Below, in pieces: positions 26,253-35,305 of a stretch of 38,214 nt of DNA. Where the stretch lies: assembly GCA_016191645.1 (NCBI GenBank), contig JACPVQ010000121.1, positions 1 through 38,214 of the forward strand, given 5' to 3'. Below the pieces are notes generated by a model that searched no databases, was not told the DNA's origin, and saw nothing but the letters and a program-made list of their open reading frames with translations. The translations under genes were made by a program, and so were the position numbers. The first letter of the stretch is position 1. Each line of letters begins with the position of its first letter. This DNA is from Candidatus Solibacter usitatus. GTDB lineage: Bacteria > Acidobacteriota > Terriglobia > Bryobacterales > Bryobacteraceae.

Positions 26253-26837
26253 ATGTCTGACCGGCTCACACTATCCTGCTGGCTGCAAAGTTTTCATACT
26301 CTGACTTTGCCCGTGCATTGGGATGCGCTGCTGCGCTCCTTTCCGTATTCCAAGTTGGACCCAGCGGAGTTTGTTACCGCCAAAGTACACGCGATCTCTC
26401 TTGCGGAACCGTTGATTTTGGAGCGGCGTATTGCGGCTCCTTTCGACGCCGCCGAGGTGTCGCAGATCGCGCGCGAGTTTCAGCACGCGGATTGCGCCTA
26501 CGAATTGGAGTGCGCGTGGGATCTGATGGAGCCCGAAAACGGCGATTGGAAGTTGAGCCCGGTGGAGGTGAGTTTGTGGTGCTTCGGACCGGAGTTTGAG
26601 AACGAACTCGGCGATCATGTGCGCATCGAGTTCGGCATGGAATATTTGTTTCTACCGGTGGAAGGGGATGCGTCGAGCGTCCGCCCCGCCGAGGCGAACC
26701 TGCGCAGCATGGCCCGTTTGATCAAGGACATTTCCGATCGTCTGCCGGTGGAGCGGAAGTATCTGTGGTCGGAGGGAGGAACGGACTTCGCCGAGAAGCT
26801 GGCGCGGTTTCAGGTGCGGGGCATGCGCGCGCAGTAG
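26253..26837 (+). CDS. Protein of unknown function
   Basis: The 194-residue soluble protein has no signal peptide or membrane helix. I do not recognise the family. It is acidic and rich in Trp/Phe-containing strands (CAYELECAWDLMEP, VEVSLWCFGPEF, HVRIEFGMEYLFLP), followed by a helical end (LRSMARLIKDISDRLP). The layout suggests a small alpha-beta domain. It starts ten bases after kinase copy 3 on the same strand and is probably co-transcribed with the array. Its 3' end is ten bases from the convergent receptor gene. Coding is supported by the absence of a competing frame and by its ordinary composition. Confidence 0.7.
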   Translation: MSDRLTLSCWLQSFHTLTLPVHWDALLRSFPYSKLDPAEFVTAKVHAISLAEPLILERRIAAPFDAAEVSQIAREFQHADCAYELECAWDLMEPENGDWKLSPVEVSLWCFGPEFENELGDHVRIEFGMEYLFLPVEGDASSVRPAEANLRSMARLIKDISDRLPVERKYLWSEGGTDFAEKLARFQVRGMRAQ

Positions 26838-26847
26838 AGCGCCCACA

Positions 26848-29800
26848 TCAGAAAATGAGTTTGAGGCCGGCCTGCATGCGGCGCGGCCCCCCTGCCCCGG
26901 TGATTTGGCCGGTAGTTGCCAGACCAATTGTCGTCACCGGATTTCCAAGGTTCACTTCGTTCATGGCGTTGAACATCTCCCAACGGAATTGCAGAAAGCG
27001 TTTCTCGCCTAGTCCGAAGTTCTTGAAAAAGCCGGTGTCGAGCAAATGCGTTGCGGGGCCGGTAATTGCTCCCGGGGCGGAATTGCCGAAGCGGAAATTC
27101 GCAGGGCGCGCGAAGGCGTTGGTGTTGAACCACTGGTTCGGCCCCGGGTTGGAAACATGCCAATCTCCCACCACGTCCGGCCGCGCATTGACGCCGTTGC
27201 CAAGCGTCGCTCCCCCCACCACCAACGTCAAAGGCGCGCCGGCGATAAAGCGGTATACGCTGGAAAGCTGCCATCCGCCGAAGATGCCGTTGACGACTTT
27301 CGGCATCGCGCCGCCCCAACGTTTCCCGCGGCCGAAGGGAAGCTCGTAAATCCCGCTCACGCTCAACACATGACGACGCTCATTGGGCGATGTGCCTTGG
27401 TCGTAGTTGGGCGGCGCGTAGAGCGTCGGACCGAATGTCGTGTCGGAGCCATAGAGCGAAATATCGCGGTTCAGCGAGTACGACAAAAGATAAGTTAGCC
27501 CTTGCGCGAAACGCTTTTCCAATTTCAACTGGCCGCCGTTGAACCAGGCGCTGCCGATGCTCTTGTAGAGATTGATGGTGCCGAATCTGGGAAACGGAAG
27601 CGCCGCCTGCAGATTCGTATAACTGCCGGGAGCGGCGGTGTTGGTGCGCGGAAACGCGGTGAGATCCCAGCCGCGGCTTCCCACATACGACACCGTCAGC
27701 GCCGCGTGCAACCAGGGAACGGAATGCTGAACGGAGAGATTGAATTCGTGAATCTTCATCGGCTTGATATCGACCACGGCCGCGGCGATGGAAGGCGCAA
27801 CGAATCGGTCGGGGTCGGCTGGGAACGCCGTCTCCCAACGCTGATTCGACGCGCGCGCAAAGGTGATGTTCTGGCTGGCCCAATACGGTGGGCCGATGAT
27901 GGACGATCCCGTCACGTTGCCGTTGTAGCTTGCGGCGAAGATGCCGTAGCCGGCGCGGATGACAAAATCGTCTTTGCCCATGGGACGCCAAGCGGCGCCG
28001 AGCCGCGGCGACACGTATCCCGAAGAGATGTACAGCCCGCGCGGCATGCCTGCCTGCGTCGCCGACATCCACAGATCCCTGGTCGCCGCGCCGTAGAACG
28101 GTGCAACGGGCTGCGAAGTCAAATCGACTTGACCGCTCTTGTTCTCACCGGCCACAGCCTTCCCCGACTTCGCGTCGAAGGTGCTTCCCGCCCCACGTAC
28201 GAAATCTTTTTCCCACCAGTAATCCCATCGCAGTCCCGCGGTTAAGGTGAGCGTGGGCAGCACGCGCCAGGTGTCCTCCACATACAGCGCCGAATAGGGA
28301 GAATGCGCCACGCCGAACGCGGCCAGCGGTACGTTGGCCGCGGCAACTTGCACCAGCCCGAGCAGATAGTCGGCGAAGCCGTTGCCGGTGTACTGATTGT
28401 TGAAGGTGAAACTGCCGCGCGGATTCGTCGAGGAATGCGCCGTGTTGGTGCGATTGTCCAAATACTCCGCGCCGCCGATGATCGTGTGTTTGCCGCGAAT
28501 CATGTTCACGCCCGCGCGTCCGTTGATGACGGTGCGCTTGAAAGAGGAAGGCACTTGCCCGGCCCAACCGAAGCCGGTGTATCCGGTGAACGCCACGGTG
28601 GGCAGACCGATCGCCGTGGGACGCAGCGCTGTTGCGAAGCCCTGTATTCCCGCCTTCTCCGTGAGATTTTCCTTACCCACCAAGGGAGACACTTGCCCGT
28701 AATCGGAAAGCAGCAGGCCGCCGGCTACCGTGATGAGGATCGACGGGCTGACGGTCCAATCGTAGTTGAGCGCGGAGTTGTGCTGGCGCAGTTGCGCGGA
28801 GTTCACGACATCCGGGCGGTAGCCGACCGTGTCCTGTCCATCGGCCACGCGGATCCAACGCGCGTAGGCTTTCTGATTCGCCGTAATCTGCCGGTCCAAG
28901 CGAAGCATGAAATTGGTCCCGTCCTGCGGCAGCGGCGCAAAGGCGACGAATCGATTGTTGGGCGCGTTCGGCTGCAGGACATAGGGAAAGAAAAACTTCG
29001 ATGCGTTGGAAAAGCGCGCGGCGGGAATGATATTGCCGTCGAAGCCGCGGCCAGTGGTGGGGTCGGTGATGACGGCGCGCGGCAGCAAGGACGAGAAGTT
29101 GCCATTGAGGAATGCGGGATCGATGGTGATGGAATTGTAACCGCCTTGCCGCCGCAACGCGAGCCCCTCGTAGGTGGCAAAGAAAAACGTTTTGTTCTTC
29201 TGCAGCGGGCCTCCTACGCTGAAGCCGTATTGATTGCGCCGTAGGCGATCGCGCTCCGGCAGGAAGGTGTTGCGCGCATCCAGCTTGTCGTTGCGCAAAA
29301 ACTCCCACAGCGTGCCGCGATATTGATTCGACCCCGACTTCGTGATCATCGTCACTTGCAGCGGATTGCGTCCGTTCTCGGCGCTGAAGCTGCTGGTTTG
29401 CACGCGAAACTCGGCGACGGCGTCGAGATTCGGAAACCCCATGCCTGTCTCCGTGCTCGGGTCGTTGGCCGACATGCCGTCGATGGTGAACTGCGTGGCG
29501 TCTTCGTGCTGGCCAAGTCCGCTCATCTGGCGGCCCTGCACGGCGGCGACCGTGACGCCAAGATAGCGCAAGCCGGGGACGAGGTTGACCATTTGCAACG
29601 GGTCGCGCCCGTTCAACGGCAGGTCGCGAATCTGCTGCTGCGAGATGGACATCTCCACCGATGCGCGTTCGGTCTGCACGACTTCAGCGCCGCCCGCGAC
29701 GGTGACCTCCTGCTTCACGTCGCCGGGCGTGAGCGTGGGCTGCAAGCGTTTCTGCTCACCGGCCACCAACTCCGTGCTATTCAATCGCCATGTGGTGAAG

Positions 29801-30045
29801 CCTTGCGCCGTGATGACCACGGAGTAAAATCCGCGCGGCAAGGCGAGAATTTGGAAGTAGCCGTTCGCATCGCACACGGCGGTTTGCACAATGCCGGTCT
29901 CGACATTCGTGATGGTTGCCTTCGCGCCCGGCATCAGTCCGCCGGAGGCGTCCTTCACGGCGCCGAGAATGGAGCCGGCGGTTCCTGTCTGCGCGAAGGC
30001 AGAGCTTACTCCAATCACCAAGAACAATGCGAGTGCGCGCAGCAT
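26848..30045 (-). CDS. TonB-dependent receptor, Oar-like, complete
   Basis: The 1065-residue protein has a signal peptide (LALFLVIGVSSAFAQ), a carboxypeptidase-regulatory-like beta-sandwich (about residues 22-110, GSILGAVKDASGGLMPGAKA, GYFQILALPRGFYSVVI), a plug domain (about 125-260, QQIRDLPLNGRDPLQMVNL, FTIDGMSANDP), and a long beta-barrel ending in MQAGLKLIF with a terminal Phe. Length and order fit acidobacterial Oar-like outer-membrane transporters. The ligand is unknown. Relative to the partial receptor at the start of the window it is a separate, distantly related paralog. A textbook Shine-Dalgarno (AGGAGG) lies eight bases before the ATG. It is divergent from the ankyrin gene and convergent with the unknown gene at 26253. 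Confidence 0.95.
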   Translation of the reverse strand: MLRALALFLVIGVSSAFAQTGTAGSILGAVKDASGGLMPGAKATITNVETGIVQTAVCDANGYFQILALPRGFYSVVITAQGFTTWRLNSTELVAGEQKRLQPTLTPGDVKQEVTVAGGAEVVQTERASVEMSISQQQIRDLPLNGRDPLQMVNLVPGLRYLGVTVAAVQGRQMSGLGQHEDATQFTIDGMSANDPSTETGMGFPNLDAVAEFRVQTSSFSAENGRNPLQVTMITKSGSNQYRGTLWEFLRNDKLDARNTFLPERDRLRRNQYGFSVGGPLQKNKTFFFATYEGLALRRQGGYNSITIDPAFLNGNFSSLLPRAVITDPTTGRGFDGNIIPAARFSNASKFFFPYVLQPNAPNNRFVAFAPLPQDGTNFMLRLDRQITANQKAYARWIRVADGQDTVGYRPDVVNSAQLRQHNSALNYDWTVSPSILITVAGGLLLSDYGQVSPLVGKENLTEKAGIQGFATALRPTAIGLPTVAFTGYTGFGWAGQVPSSFKRTVINGRAGVNMIRGKHTIIGGAEYLDNRTNTAHSSTNPRGSFTFNNQYTGNGFADYLLGLVQVAAANVPLAAFGVAHSPYSALYVEDTWRVLPTLTLTAGLRWDYWWEKDFVRGAGSTFDAKSGKAVAGENKSGQVDLTSQPVAPFYGAATRDLWMSATQAGMPRGLYISSGYVSPRLGAAWRPMGKDDFVIRAGYGIFAASYNGNVTGSSIIGPPYWASQNITFARASNQRWETAFPADPDRFVAPSIAAAVVDIKPMKIHEFNLSVQHSVPWLHAALTVSYVGSRGWDLTAFPRTNTAAPGSYTNLQAALPFPRFGTINLYKSIGSAWFNGGQLKLEKRFAQGLTYLLSYSLNRDISLYGSDTTFGPTLYAPPNYDQGTSPNERRHVLSVSGIYELPFGRGKRWGGAMPKVVNGIFGGWQLSSVYRFIAGAPLTLVVGGATLGNGVNARPDVVGDWHVSNPGPNQWFNTNAFARPANFRFGNSAPGAITGPATHLLDTGFFKNFGLGEKRFLQFRWEMFNAMNEVNLGNPVTTIGLATTGQITGAGGPRRMQAGLKLIF

Positions 30046-30053
30046 CGATACCG

Positions 30054-30059
30054 CCTCCT
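30054..30059 (-). promoter_or_regulatory. Ribosome binding site of the complete TonB-dependent receptor
   Basis: Read on the minus strand, AGGAGG lies eight bases before the ATG at 30045. Farther upstream a TATACT (30089-30094, minus strand) could be a -10 element, but no good -35 is present. Confidence 0.75.
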
Positions 30060-30144
30060 AAATAATTTCCCTGTCAACCAGTGAAATCAGTATACATCGG
30101 GAGCGCGCAAGGGTTTTCCATTTCTTCCCGCCGTCCGCGCCGTC

Positions 30145-30813
30145 TTGCATGGACTCCATTCGTATGAAATGCTGGGAAACATGGACGCGGGGACTTTAGA
30201 ACAATCTCTGCGAAGATTGGTAGACGCAATTGTCGACGGCGATGACACGCTTTTTTCCAGGTTGATGGACGAATCGTCAGCACTTGCAACCGCAAGTTTC
30301 TCCCTGGGGGCAACCCGTCAGGGACCGACCCCAAGCCTGTGCTTCCTCAAAGAAATAGGACACTACATCTATTCCGGCGATACCGCATTGCATTTCGCCG
30401 CCGCCTCGTATCGCCACCAAATGGCGGACAGACTGATCAAGGCGGGAGCCCGCGTTCGGGGAAAGAACCGGCGTGGCGCTGAACCGCTGCATGCGGCGGC
30501 GTTTGGAAGTCCCGGTTCGCCAAGATGGGACCCGGCGGCGCAAGCTGCGACGATTGTGCGGCTCATTGCAGCCGGAGCCGATCCGGACGCCCAGAATATG
30601 GACGGGGCCACCCCACTGCACCGCGCCGTTCGAACGCGCTGCGCGGGCGCGGTACGGGCCCTTCTCGATCACGGGGCCGATCCGGCGATCCGCAACAAAA
30701 ACGGTTCGACGCCCATGCAACTGGCCTTGCATACTACGGGGCGCGGCGGGTCCGGCTCGCCTGCGGCGAAAGCGCAGCAACAAGAGATTCTGCTGTTGCT
30801 GCAAAGCCGATGA
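30145..30813 (+). CDS. Ankyrin-repeat protein
   Basis: The 222-residue protein, with no signal peptide, carries about four ankyrin repeats in its C-terminal two thirds: DTALHFAAASYRHQMADRLI, GAEPLHAAAFGS, DGATPLHRAVRTRCAGAVRA with LLDHGADPAIRNK, and GSTPMQLAL. The first 60 residues (ESALRR-like helices around EQSLRRLVDAIVDGDD) are a helical lead-in. Ankyrin arrays bind partner proteins; the target is unknown. ATGs at 30145, 30169 and 30181 are possible starts and none has a strong ribosome site. It is divergent from the TonB-dependent receptor across a 99-base gap and ends two bases before the convergent gene at 30816. Confidence 0.8.
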   Translation: MHGLHSYEMLGNMDAGTLEQSLRRLVDAIVDGDDTLFSRLMDESSALATASFSLGATRQGPTPSLCFLKEIGHYIYSGDTALHFAAASYRHQMADRLIKAGARVRGKNRRGAEPLHAAAFGSPGSPRWDPAAQAATIVRLIAAGADPDAQNMDGATPLHRAVRTRCAGAVRALLDHGADPAIRNKNGSTPMQLALHTTGRGGSGSPAAKAQQQEILLLLQSR

Positions 30814-30815
30814 AA

Positions 30816-31478
30816 CTAATGTACGGTGGACGCCGCTTTGCTTTGTTCGCCCTTGGAAACCCCGGTGATTTCCAGCAGGAACTTCTCCGCCTCCGGATTC
30901 TTGGAAAAGGCGACGGCGGCGATGATCATGTGGGCTTCGGCCAGACGGTCGAAATTGCAATCCTTGAAAAACTCGGTGGGGTCGTCGATCTTGAGCTCGG
31001 GAATGAATTTCCGCTTCAAGCGCAGGAGCAATTGAAGAATCCGCACGTGGGATTCCACCGCGCCGGTAGTGACCGCGAACGGCGCGAATTCCAAATAGTA
31101 TTGGACGTCGCGGCGCACCGGGCCGGTAAGCATGTCTGTCGTCAGCTTCGACCATAGGCGAAATGCGCCCGAATTGTCGAAGATGATTGGCACCGGGATT
31201 GTGTCGGGAGTATGGAGAAATAGGCCGCGCATGGTGTCGTCAAAAGGCGTGCCGATGGTTAATGGCGTGCTCGGCGCGGGCGGCTGTTCGCGCAGCCAAA
31301 GCTCGCTGCCGTGCATCCCCTCTTTTTTCATGCGCCGCATGGCGATGCCGGAGACAGGCGTAAGGACTTCGCGAAGCCCCCAGCCCGCCTTGGTGCTAAA
31401 CTCGCGGACGAAAGTTAACAGTTCGTCGAGACGCGATGGATCTTCCAGCCGTCCTTCGTACCCGATGGAAATGTGCAT
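30816..31478 (-). CDS. Protein of unknown function
   Basis: The 220-residue protein has no signal peptide. I do not recognise the family. The frame stays open far upstream (to 31748), but a strong AGGAGGG three bases before the ATG at 31478 fixes the start (MHISIGYEGRLEDPSRLDEL). The body reads as a mixed fold with an early helix (LLTFVREFSTKAGWGL), a strand-rich middle (IPVPIIFDNSGAFRLWSKL) and helical ends (VRILQLLLRLKRKF, EAEKFLLEITG). It is soluble and ends in a Lys/Ser-rich tail. It follows the DUF1080 gene on the same strand after 62 bases and could be the last gene of that operon or independent. Confidence 0.72.
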   Translation of the reverse strand: MHISIGYEGRLEDPSRLDELLTFVREFSTKAGWGLREVLTPVSGIAMRRMKKEGMHGSELWLREQPPAPSTPLTIGTPFDDTMRGLFLHTPDTIPVPIIFDNSGAFRLWSKLTTDMLTGPVRRDVQYYLEFAPFAVTTGAVESHVRILQLLLRLKRKFIPELKIDDPTEFFKDCNFDRLAEAHMIIAAVAFSKNPEAEKFLLEITGVSKGEQSKAASTVH

Positions 31479-31481
31479 GAA

Positions 31482-31488
31482 CCCTCCT
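31482..31488 (-). promoter_or_regulatory. Ribosome binding site fixing the start of the unknown gene 30816-31478
   Basis: Read on the minus strand, AGGAGGG ends three bases before the ATG at 31478. It rules out the 90-codon upstream extension, which overlaps the DUF1080 gene. Confidence 0.7.
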
Positions 31489-31540
31489 CTTGTATGTAGT
31501 GGCGGAGGTGGGAAAAAACTCTCATCAAAAAAATTAGAGC

Positions 31541-32170
31541 CTAAAGAGGCTTGACGCGGATGTTGCGGAATTCCACCAGCGTCCCGTGGCCCAGAAAGCC
31601 GATGTGGCCGCTCTTCTTGCGCAGCCCCGGGTGCTTTGCCAGCACCTTTTCTTCCTTCACGTTGTTGAGATCGGCGTCGATGAGGATCACGCCGTTCAGC
31701 GTGACGCGGATGCGGCTGCCTTGCGCCAGGATTTCGCCTTCGTTCCATTCGCCGGCGGGTTTTTGGAAGCCGGTACGGCCGGGGAAAACATCGTAAATGG
31801 AACCGGTATGCTGCTCGGGCTTGATGCGGCCTTTGTACTTTTCGTGCTGGTCATCCAAAATCTGGATCTCCATGCCTTTATACGCCGCGTCGCCGTCCAG
31901 CGGAGCGCGGATTCCAATGCCGTTGTTGCCGCCGGCGGCAAACCTGTATTCGTAGCGGAAGACGAAGTCGCCGTACTCTTTTTCCGTGAACAGATTCCCG
32001 CCGCCATTCGCGGGACAGACGATGATGCCGTCCTGGGCAATGTAGCCGGCTCCGACGCCTCTCACCAGCTTCCAGCCGTTGAGCGTTTTGCCGTCAAAGA
32101 GCGGCGTGAAACCGTCCTCGGCTGCGCACAGCGAGGCGGCGAAAAGTAGCAGGGTTGTGATGAGTCGCAT
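31541..32170 (-). CDS. DUF1080 / 3-keto-disaccharide hydrolase-like exported protein
   Basis: The 209-residue protein has a signal peptide ([17 protein letters not shown]). The mature part matches the DUF1080 (PF06439) jelly-roll: [85 protein letters not shown]. The family has been linked to hydrolysis of 3-keto-glycosides and is common in Planctomycetes and Acidobacteria. The ATG at 32170 is chosen over the open upstream frame because it starts the signal peptide. It lies four bases after the stop of the broken PQQ gene, so both were or are in one transcript. Confidence 0.88.
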   Translation of the reverse strand: MRLITTLLLFAASLCAAEDGFTPLFDGKTLNGWKLVRGVGAGYIAQDGIIVCPANGGGNLFTEKEYGDFVFRYEYRFAAGGNNGIGIRAPLDGDAAYKGMEIQILDDQHEKYKGRIKPEQHTGSIYDVFPGRTGFQKPAGEWNEGEILAQGSRIRVTLNGVILIDADLNNVKEEKVLAKHPGLRKKSGHIGFLGHGTLVEFRNIRVKPL

Positions 32171-32174
32171 AGTC

Positions 32175-33204
32175 CTACGCCGATATCTTATAGCAAGTGA
32201 CGTTGCCTTGGTTGCGGATGAAGAGATTGCCGTACGCCACCACGGGATGCGACCAACTGGGCAGGCCCATGTCTTCAATCGGGAAACGGCCTTTTTCTTT
32301 GTATCCGGCCGGTGTCGCCTCAATCAAACCCATGGTGTGCTTTTCTCCCAGCACATAGAAATGTCCGTCGGCGAACGTGATGCAGCCCTTGCCGACGCCG
32401 CGGTCGGTCCACTTCACATCGCCCGTGTTGAAATCCATGCACGTCCAAATTGCATTCGAACAGCCGTAAATGTTGCCCTCGTGGAAGATGATGCCGCATG
32501 CCGGCCTTTGAGGTGAGCGCGAGAATCACGCGCACGTTGCCGACGTTGACCGCGATGCAGGAGGCGTACCCTGCGCGATCGCTCACGCCTTTCGACGTCC
32601 ATTTGGTTGCGCCCGTGGTTTTGTCCAGAGCGGCGATACTGGCATCCGGGCCTCCCGGCGTGACAATCAAATTCTGTCCGTCGATGAGCGGCGATTCGCT
32701 GATCAGCCATCCGGGGTTCGATCCGTTGAACTCCTTCAGGATGTTCTTGCGCCACACTTCCGCGCCCTTCTCTGCATTCGCGCAGATCAGGTCACCGTCT
32801 TCACTGAGAGCGTAGAACTTGTCGCCCTCAACGGTCGGTGTTCCACGCGGTCCATCGCCGCGGTTCTGATCGCGATACCGTCCCAGGTCGATGGTCCATA
32901 CCTTTTGGCCCGTTGCGCGATCCAGACAATGTACAACGCTCTTCGGCTTCGTGCCGCCCTGCAAGAAGACGCGGTTGCCGACCACGGACATCGATCCGTA
33001 GCCGCTTCCCAAATCTTTCACGTGCCATGCAACGGCAGGACCCTTTTCGGGCCACGATTTGAGCAGGCCGGTCTCCGGCGATTTGCCGTCGCGGTTCACG
33101 CCGCGCCACTGCGGCCAATCGGCCGGTTTCCCGGCGGCCGTCAGCGGCGTCGCCAGCGCGGCGCCAGCCAATACCTGCATCCACTCCCGGCGCTGCATCG
33201 TCAT
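32175..33204 (-). pseudogene. PQQ/BamB-like propeller protein, frameshifted with probable internal deletion
   Basis: The first frame, from the ATG at 33204, has a twin-arginine-like leader (MQRREWMQVLAGAALATPL) and a PQQ-propeller body (DWPQWRGVNRDGKSPETG, VVHCLDRATGQKVWTIDLG, IAALDKTTGATKWTSKG). Propeller sequence stops making sense after about 32505. It resumes in another frame ([38 protein letters not shown]) and runs to the stop at 32175. The span is 1030 bases, one more than a multiple of three. From memory of the family, roughly 60-80 residues of the expected middle blade are also missing at the break, so this looks like a deletion that left the frame shifted, rather than a single-base error. 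An assembly collapse cannot be excluded. The start lies two bases after the cyclophilin stop. Confidence 0.75.
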
Positions 33205-33206
33205 GT

Positions 33207-33707
33207 TTATTGCTCCGTAATCGTAACCGATTTCAAAACGTCGCCTTGTTGCGTCGCGTTCACAATGTCCTGGCCTTGCAAAACTTTTCCGAACACAGTG
33301 TGCTTGCCGTCCAGCCAACCGCAGACTACGTGCGTGATAAAGAACTGGCTGCCGTTCGTGTTCGGCCCAGCGTTGGCCATCGAAAGGACTCCCACCTGAT
33401 GGCTGTTCGGATTGTTCTTGGTTTCGTCTTCAAAACGGTAGCCGGGGCCGCCGCGGCCGCTGCCTTCGGGGTCACCGCCCTGAATCATAAAATCGGGAAT
33501 GACGCGGTGGAAGACCGTGCCGTTGTAGAATTCGTCGCGAGCCAGAAAGACGAAATTATTCACCGTCTTGGGGCAATCCTTGCCGAAAAGCTCGCAAACA
33601 ATCTTGCCACGATTTGTTTCGAGAGTAGCGACATAGGTTTTGGTCGCGTCGATGGACATCGGCGGCGGGGCCGCGTATTGTTTTGCCATAAGCTTCCAGT
33701 CTGCCAT
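33207..33707 (-). CDS. Peptidyl-prolyl cis-trans isomerase, cyclophilin type
   Basis: The 166-residue cytoplasmic cyclophilin (no signal peptide) shows [11 protein letters not shown], the active-site block [15 protein letters not shown] (Arg, Phe, Gln), [20 protein letters not shown], and [12 protein letters not shown]. The active-site Arg, Phe, Met, Gln and His are present. The Trp before LDGKH is the residue that many bacterial PpiB proteins lack. The enzyme catalyses isomerisation of prolyl bonds during folding. A second ATG six codons later (33689) could be the start. It is the first gene of a minus-strand run with the PQQ and DUF1080 genes, and is divergent from the DUF6282-type gene. 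Confidence 0.93.
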   Translation of the reverse strand: MADWKLMAKQYAAPPPMSIDATKTYVATLETNRGKIVCELFGKDCPKTVNNFVFLARDEFYNGTVFHRVIPDFMIQGGDPEGSGRGGPGYRFEDETKNNPNSHQVGVLSMANAGPNTNGSQFFITHVVCGWLDGKHTVFGKVLQGQDIVNATQQGDVLKSVTITEQ

Positions 33708-33719
33708 AATTGAGCCTCT

Positions 33720-34595
33720 ATGCGGACGGCGTTCCTGTTACTTGTTGCGGTCGCAATGATGCCCGGCCAGACGTTGCACGGCATTGTGGATATCCACGCG
33801 CATTCGGATCCGGATAGCGTGCCGCGGTCCATCGACGCGCTGAGCCTGGTGAAACTGGCGAAAGAGAAAGGCTATCGCGGGCTGGTGTTGAAGAATCATT
33901 ACGAATCGACTGCGGCCTGGGCGGCGATGGCTCGCGCGCAGACGCCGGGCATCGAAGTGTTCGGCGGCATCGCCCTGAATCGCACGGTGGGCGGCGTCAA
34001 TCCGGCGGCGGTGGAACGCATGACGCGCGTGCAAGGCGGTTACGGCAAAGTGGTGTGGATGCCGACGTTCGACGCGGAAAATCATGTGCGAGTGACGAAG
34101 GAGTCGCGTCCGTTTGTCTCCGTTTCGCGGGGCGGAAAGCTGCTGCCGGAAGTGCTGGAAGTGCTCGACATCATCGCCAAGAACAAGATGGTTTTGGCAA
34201 CCGGGCATTCGAGTCCTGAAGAGTCGCTGATCTTGATTCGCGAGGCGCGAAAACGCGGAGCCGCCGGAATTGTAGTCACCCATCCGCTCATCAAGTACGC
34301 GGGAATGAACACGGCGCAGATGAAGGAAGCGGCGCATCTGGGCGCGATGCTGGAGTTCGTCTGCAACGCCGTACTCGGCATCAACAAAGAATGGGAGCCC
34401 GATGTTTACGTGCGGTCGATGCGCGAGGTCGGCTTTGCGAACATCGTGCTCTCCAGCGACTACGGACAAAAGGGAAACCCGCTGCATCCCGATGGCATGG
34501 TGGAGATCTTCCGCCTGCTGCGCGCTCGCGGGGTTACGGAAGCGGAGATCAATCTGATGGCCAAGCAGAACCCCTCGAAGCTCCTGGGCATGTAA
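33720..34595 (+). CDS. DUF6282-type metal-dependent hydrolase-like protein, exported
   Basis: The 291-residue protein has a signal peptide ([17 protein letters not shown]). It shows metal-site-like features of the amidohydrolase/PHP-type TIM barrels: DIHAHSDPD at the first strand, VLKNHYEST, a GHSSPEES block, [11 protein letters not shown], and [15 protein letters not shown] near the end. This combination matches the DUF6282 family. Its reaction has not been established as far as I know. Export is unusual for this fold but the leader is clear. It is divergent from the cyclophilin gene across 12 bases, and a convergent jag gene lies 60 bases downstream. Confidence 0.78.
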   Translation: MRTAFLLLVAVAMMPGQTLHGIVDIHAHSDPDSVPRSIDALSLVKLAKEKGYRGLVLKNHYESTAAWAAMARAQTPGIEVFGGIALNRTVGGVNPAAVERMTRVQGGYGKVVWMPTFDAENHVRVTKESRPFVSVSRGGKLLPEVLEVLDIIAKNKMVLATGHSSPEESLILIREARKRGAAGIVVTHPLIKYAGMNTAQMKEAAHLGAMLEFVCNAVLGINKEWEPDVYVRSMREVGFANIVLSSDYGQKGNPLHPDGMVEIFRLLRARGVTEAEINLMAKQNPSKLLGM

Positions 34596-34655
34596 GCGGG
34601 GCCAATCTCCTGCTACTCTCTGGAATCTGCCGCTGTGTGGGGCGGATCTCCAAAT

Positions 34656-35288
34656 CTAGCGCCGGGGGCCACGGTCGCGCCGTCCACCTGGTCCGCCCCG
34701 GTCGCGGTCGCGATCTCGTCCCCCGCCACCACCGCCGCCGCCGAATCGCGGCCGGTCGCCATAGGCGCGCGGCGGATCAGGCTGCGATGCCATACCCGCC
34801 GGATAGATCACAACTTGGCGATAGGAACCCATTCCGGAACTCTCGCTGCGCACCTCTTTTTCGTTGCGCAGCGCAAGATGAATGATGCGCCGTTCGCGGC
34901 TGGTCATGGGGCCGAAGCGGAAAGGAGTGTTCGTGCGTTTCACTCGCTCCGCGGCAGTCGTCGCGCTGAGCCGCAATTCCGCAATGCGCATCAGCCGGTG
35001 GTCGTTGGCGTCGAAACACATGCGCTCATGGTGCTCAGACGGCATGCGCAACGTTTCCATCGTCAGATGCTCCAACGCCAAAAGTAACTCCGCTTTGTTC
35101 TCCAGAAGGCGGTCCACATCGCGGCCTTGAAAGCGCACCACCAGTTCCGGGTCTTCGATCTCCGGGTGTGGACTCTCGCCCGCACTCACAACGAGCCGAA
35201 CGTCCAGCCCGCCCAGTTTCAGAATCTTCCCGAGGAATGCCTCGATCTTAGGACCGTGTTCCTCAACAGTGTAGATACGTTCGGCCAC
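34656..35288 (-). CDS. jag: Jag/KhpB RNA-binding protein (KH-R3H)
   Basis: The 210-residue protein starts at a GTG at 35288, fixed by AGGAGA just upstream; the longer open frame overlaps yidC and is rejected. The middle part is a KH domain (DPELVVRFQGRDVDRLLEN, ALEHLTMETL), then an R3H domain (MTSRERRIIHLALRNE, SYRQVVIYPAG) with the Arg/His of the R3H signature in ERRIIH. The C-terminal 35 residues are a Gly/Arg/Asp tail (GGGGGGGGRDRDRDRG), as in RNA-binding proteins. KhpB-type proteins bind RNA and affect cell division and envelope growth. It follows yidC after 17 bases, the usual arrangement. Confidence 0.9.
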   Translation of the reverse strand: MAERIYTVEEHGPKIEAFLGKILKLGGLDVRLVVSAGESPHPEIEDPELVVRFQGRDVDRLLENKAELLLALEHLTMETLRMPSEHHERMCFDANDHRLMRIAELRLSATTAAERVKRTNTPFRFGPMTSRERRIIHLALRNEKEVRSESSGMGSYRQVVIYPAGMASQPDPPRAYGDRPRFGGGGGGGGRDRDRDRGGPGGRRDRGPRR

Positions 35289-35291
35289 ATT

Positions 35292-35297
35292 TCTCCT
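35292..35297 (-). promoter_or_regulatory. Ribosome binding site of jag
   Basis: AGGAGA, read on the minus strand, lies three bases before the GTG at 35288 and decides the start. Confidence 0.7.
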
Positions 35298-35305
35298 GAA
35301 CCCGG

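Noticed and set aside
28303-29244. A 313-codon plus-strand frame opposite the TonB-dependent receptor
   Set aside because: Shadow frame; the receptor is continuous on the other strand.
31479-31748. N-terminal extension of the unknown gene at 30816
   Set aside because: It overlaps the DUF1080 gene, is Arg-rich, and a strong ribosome site marks the ATG at 31478.
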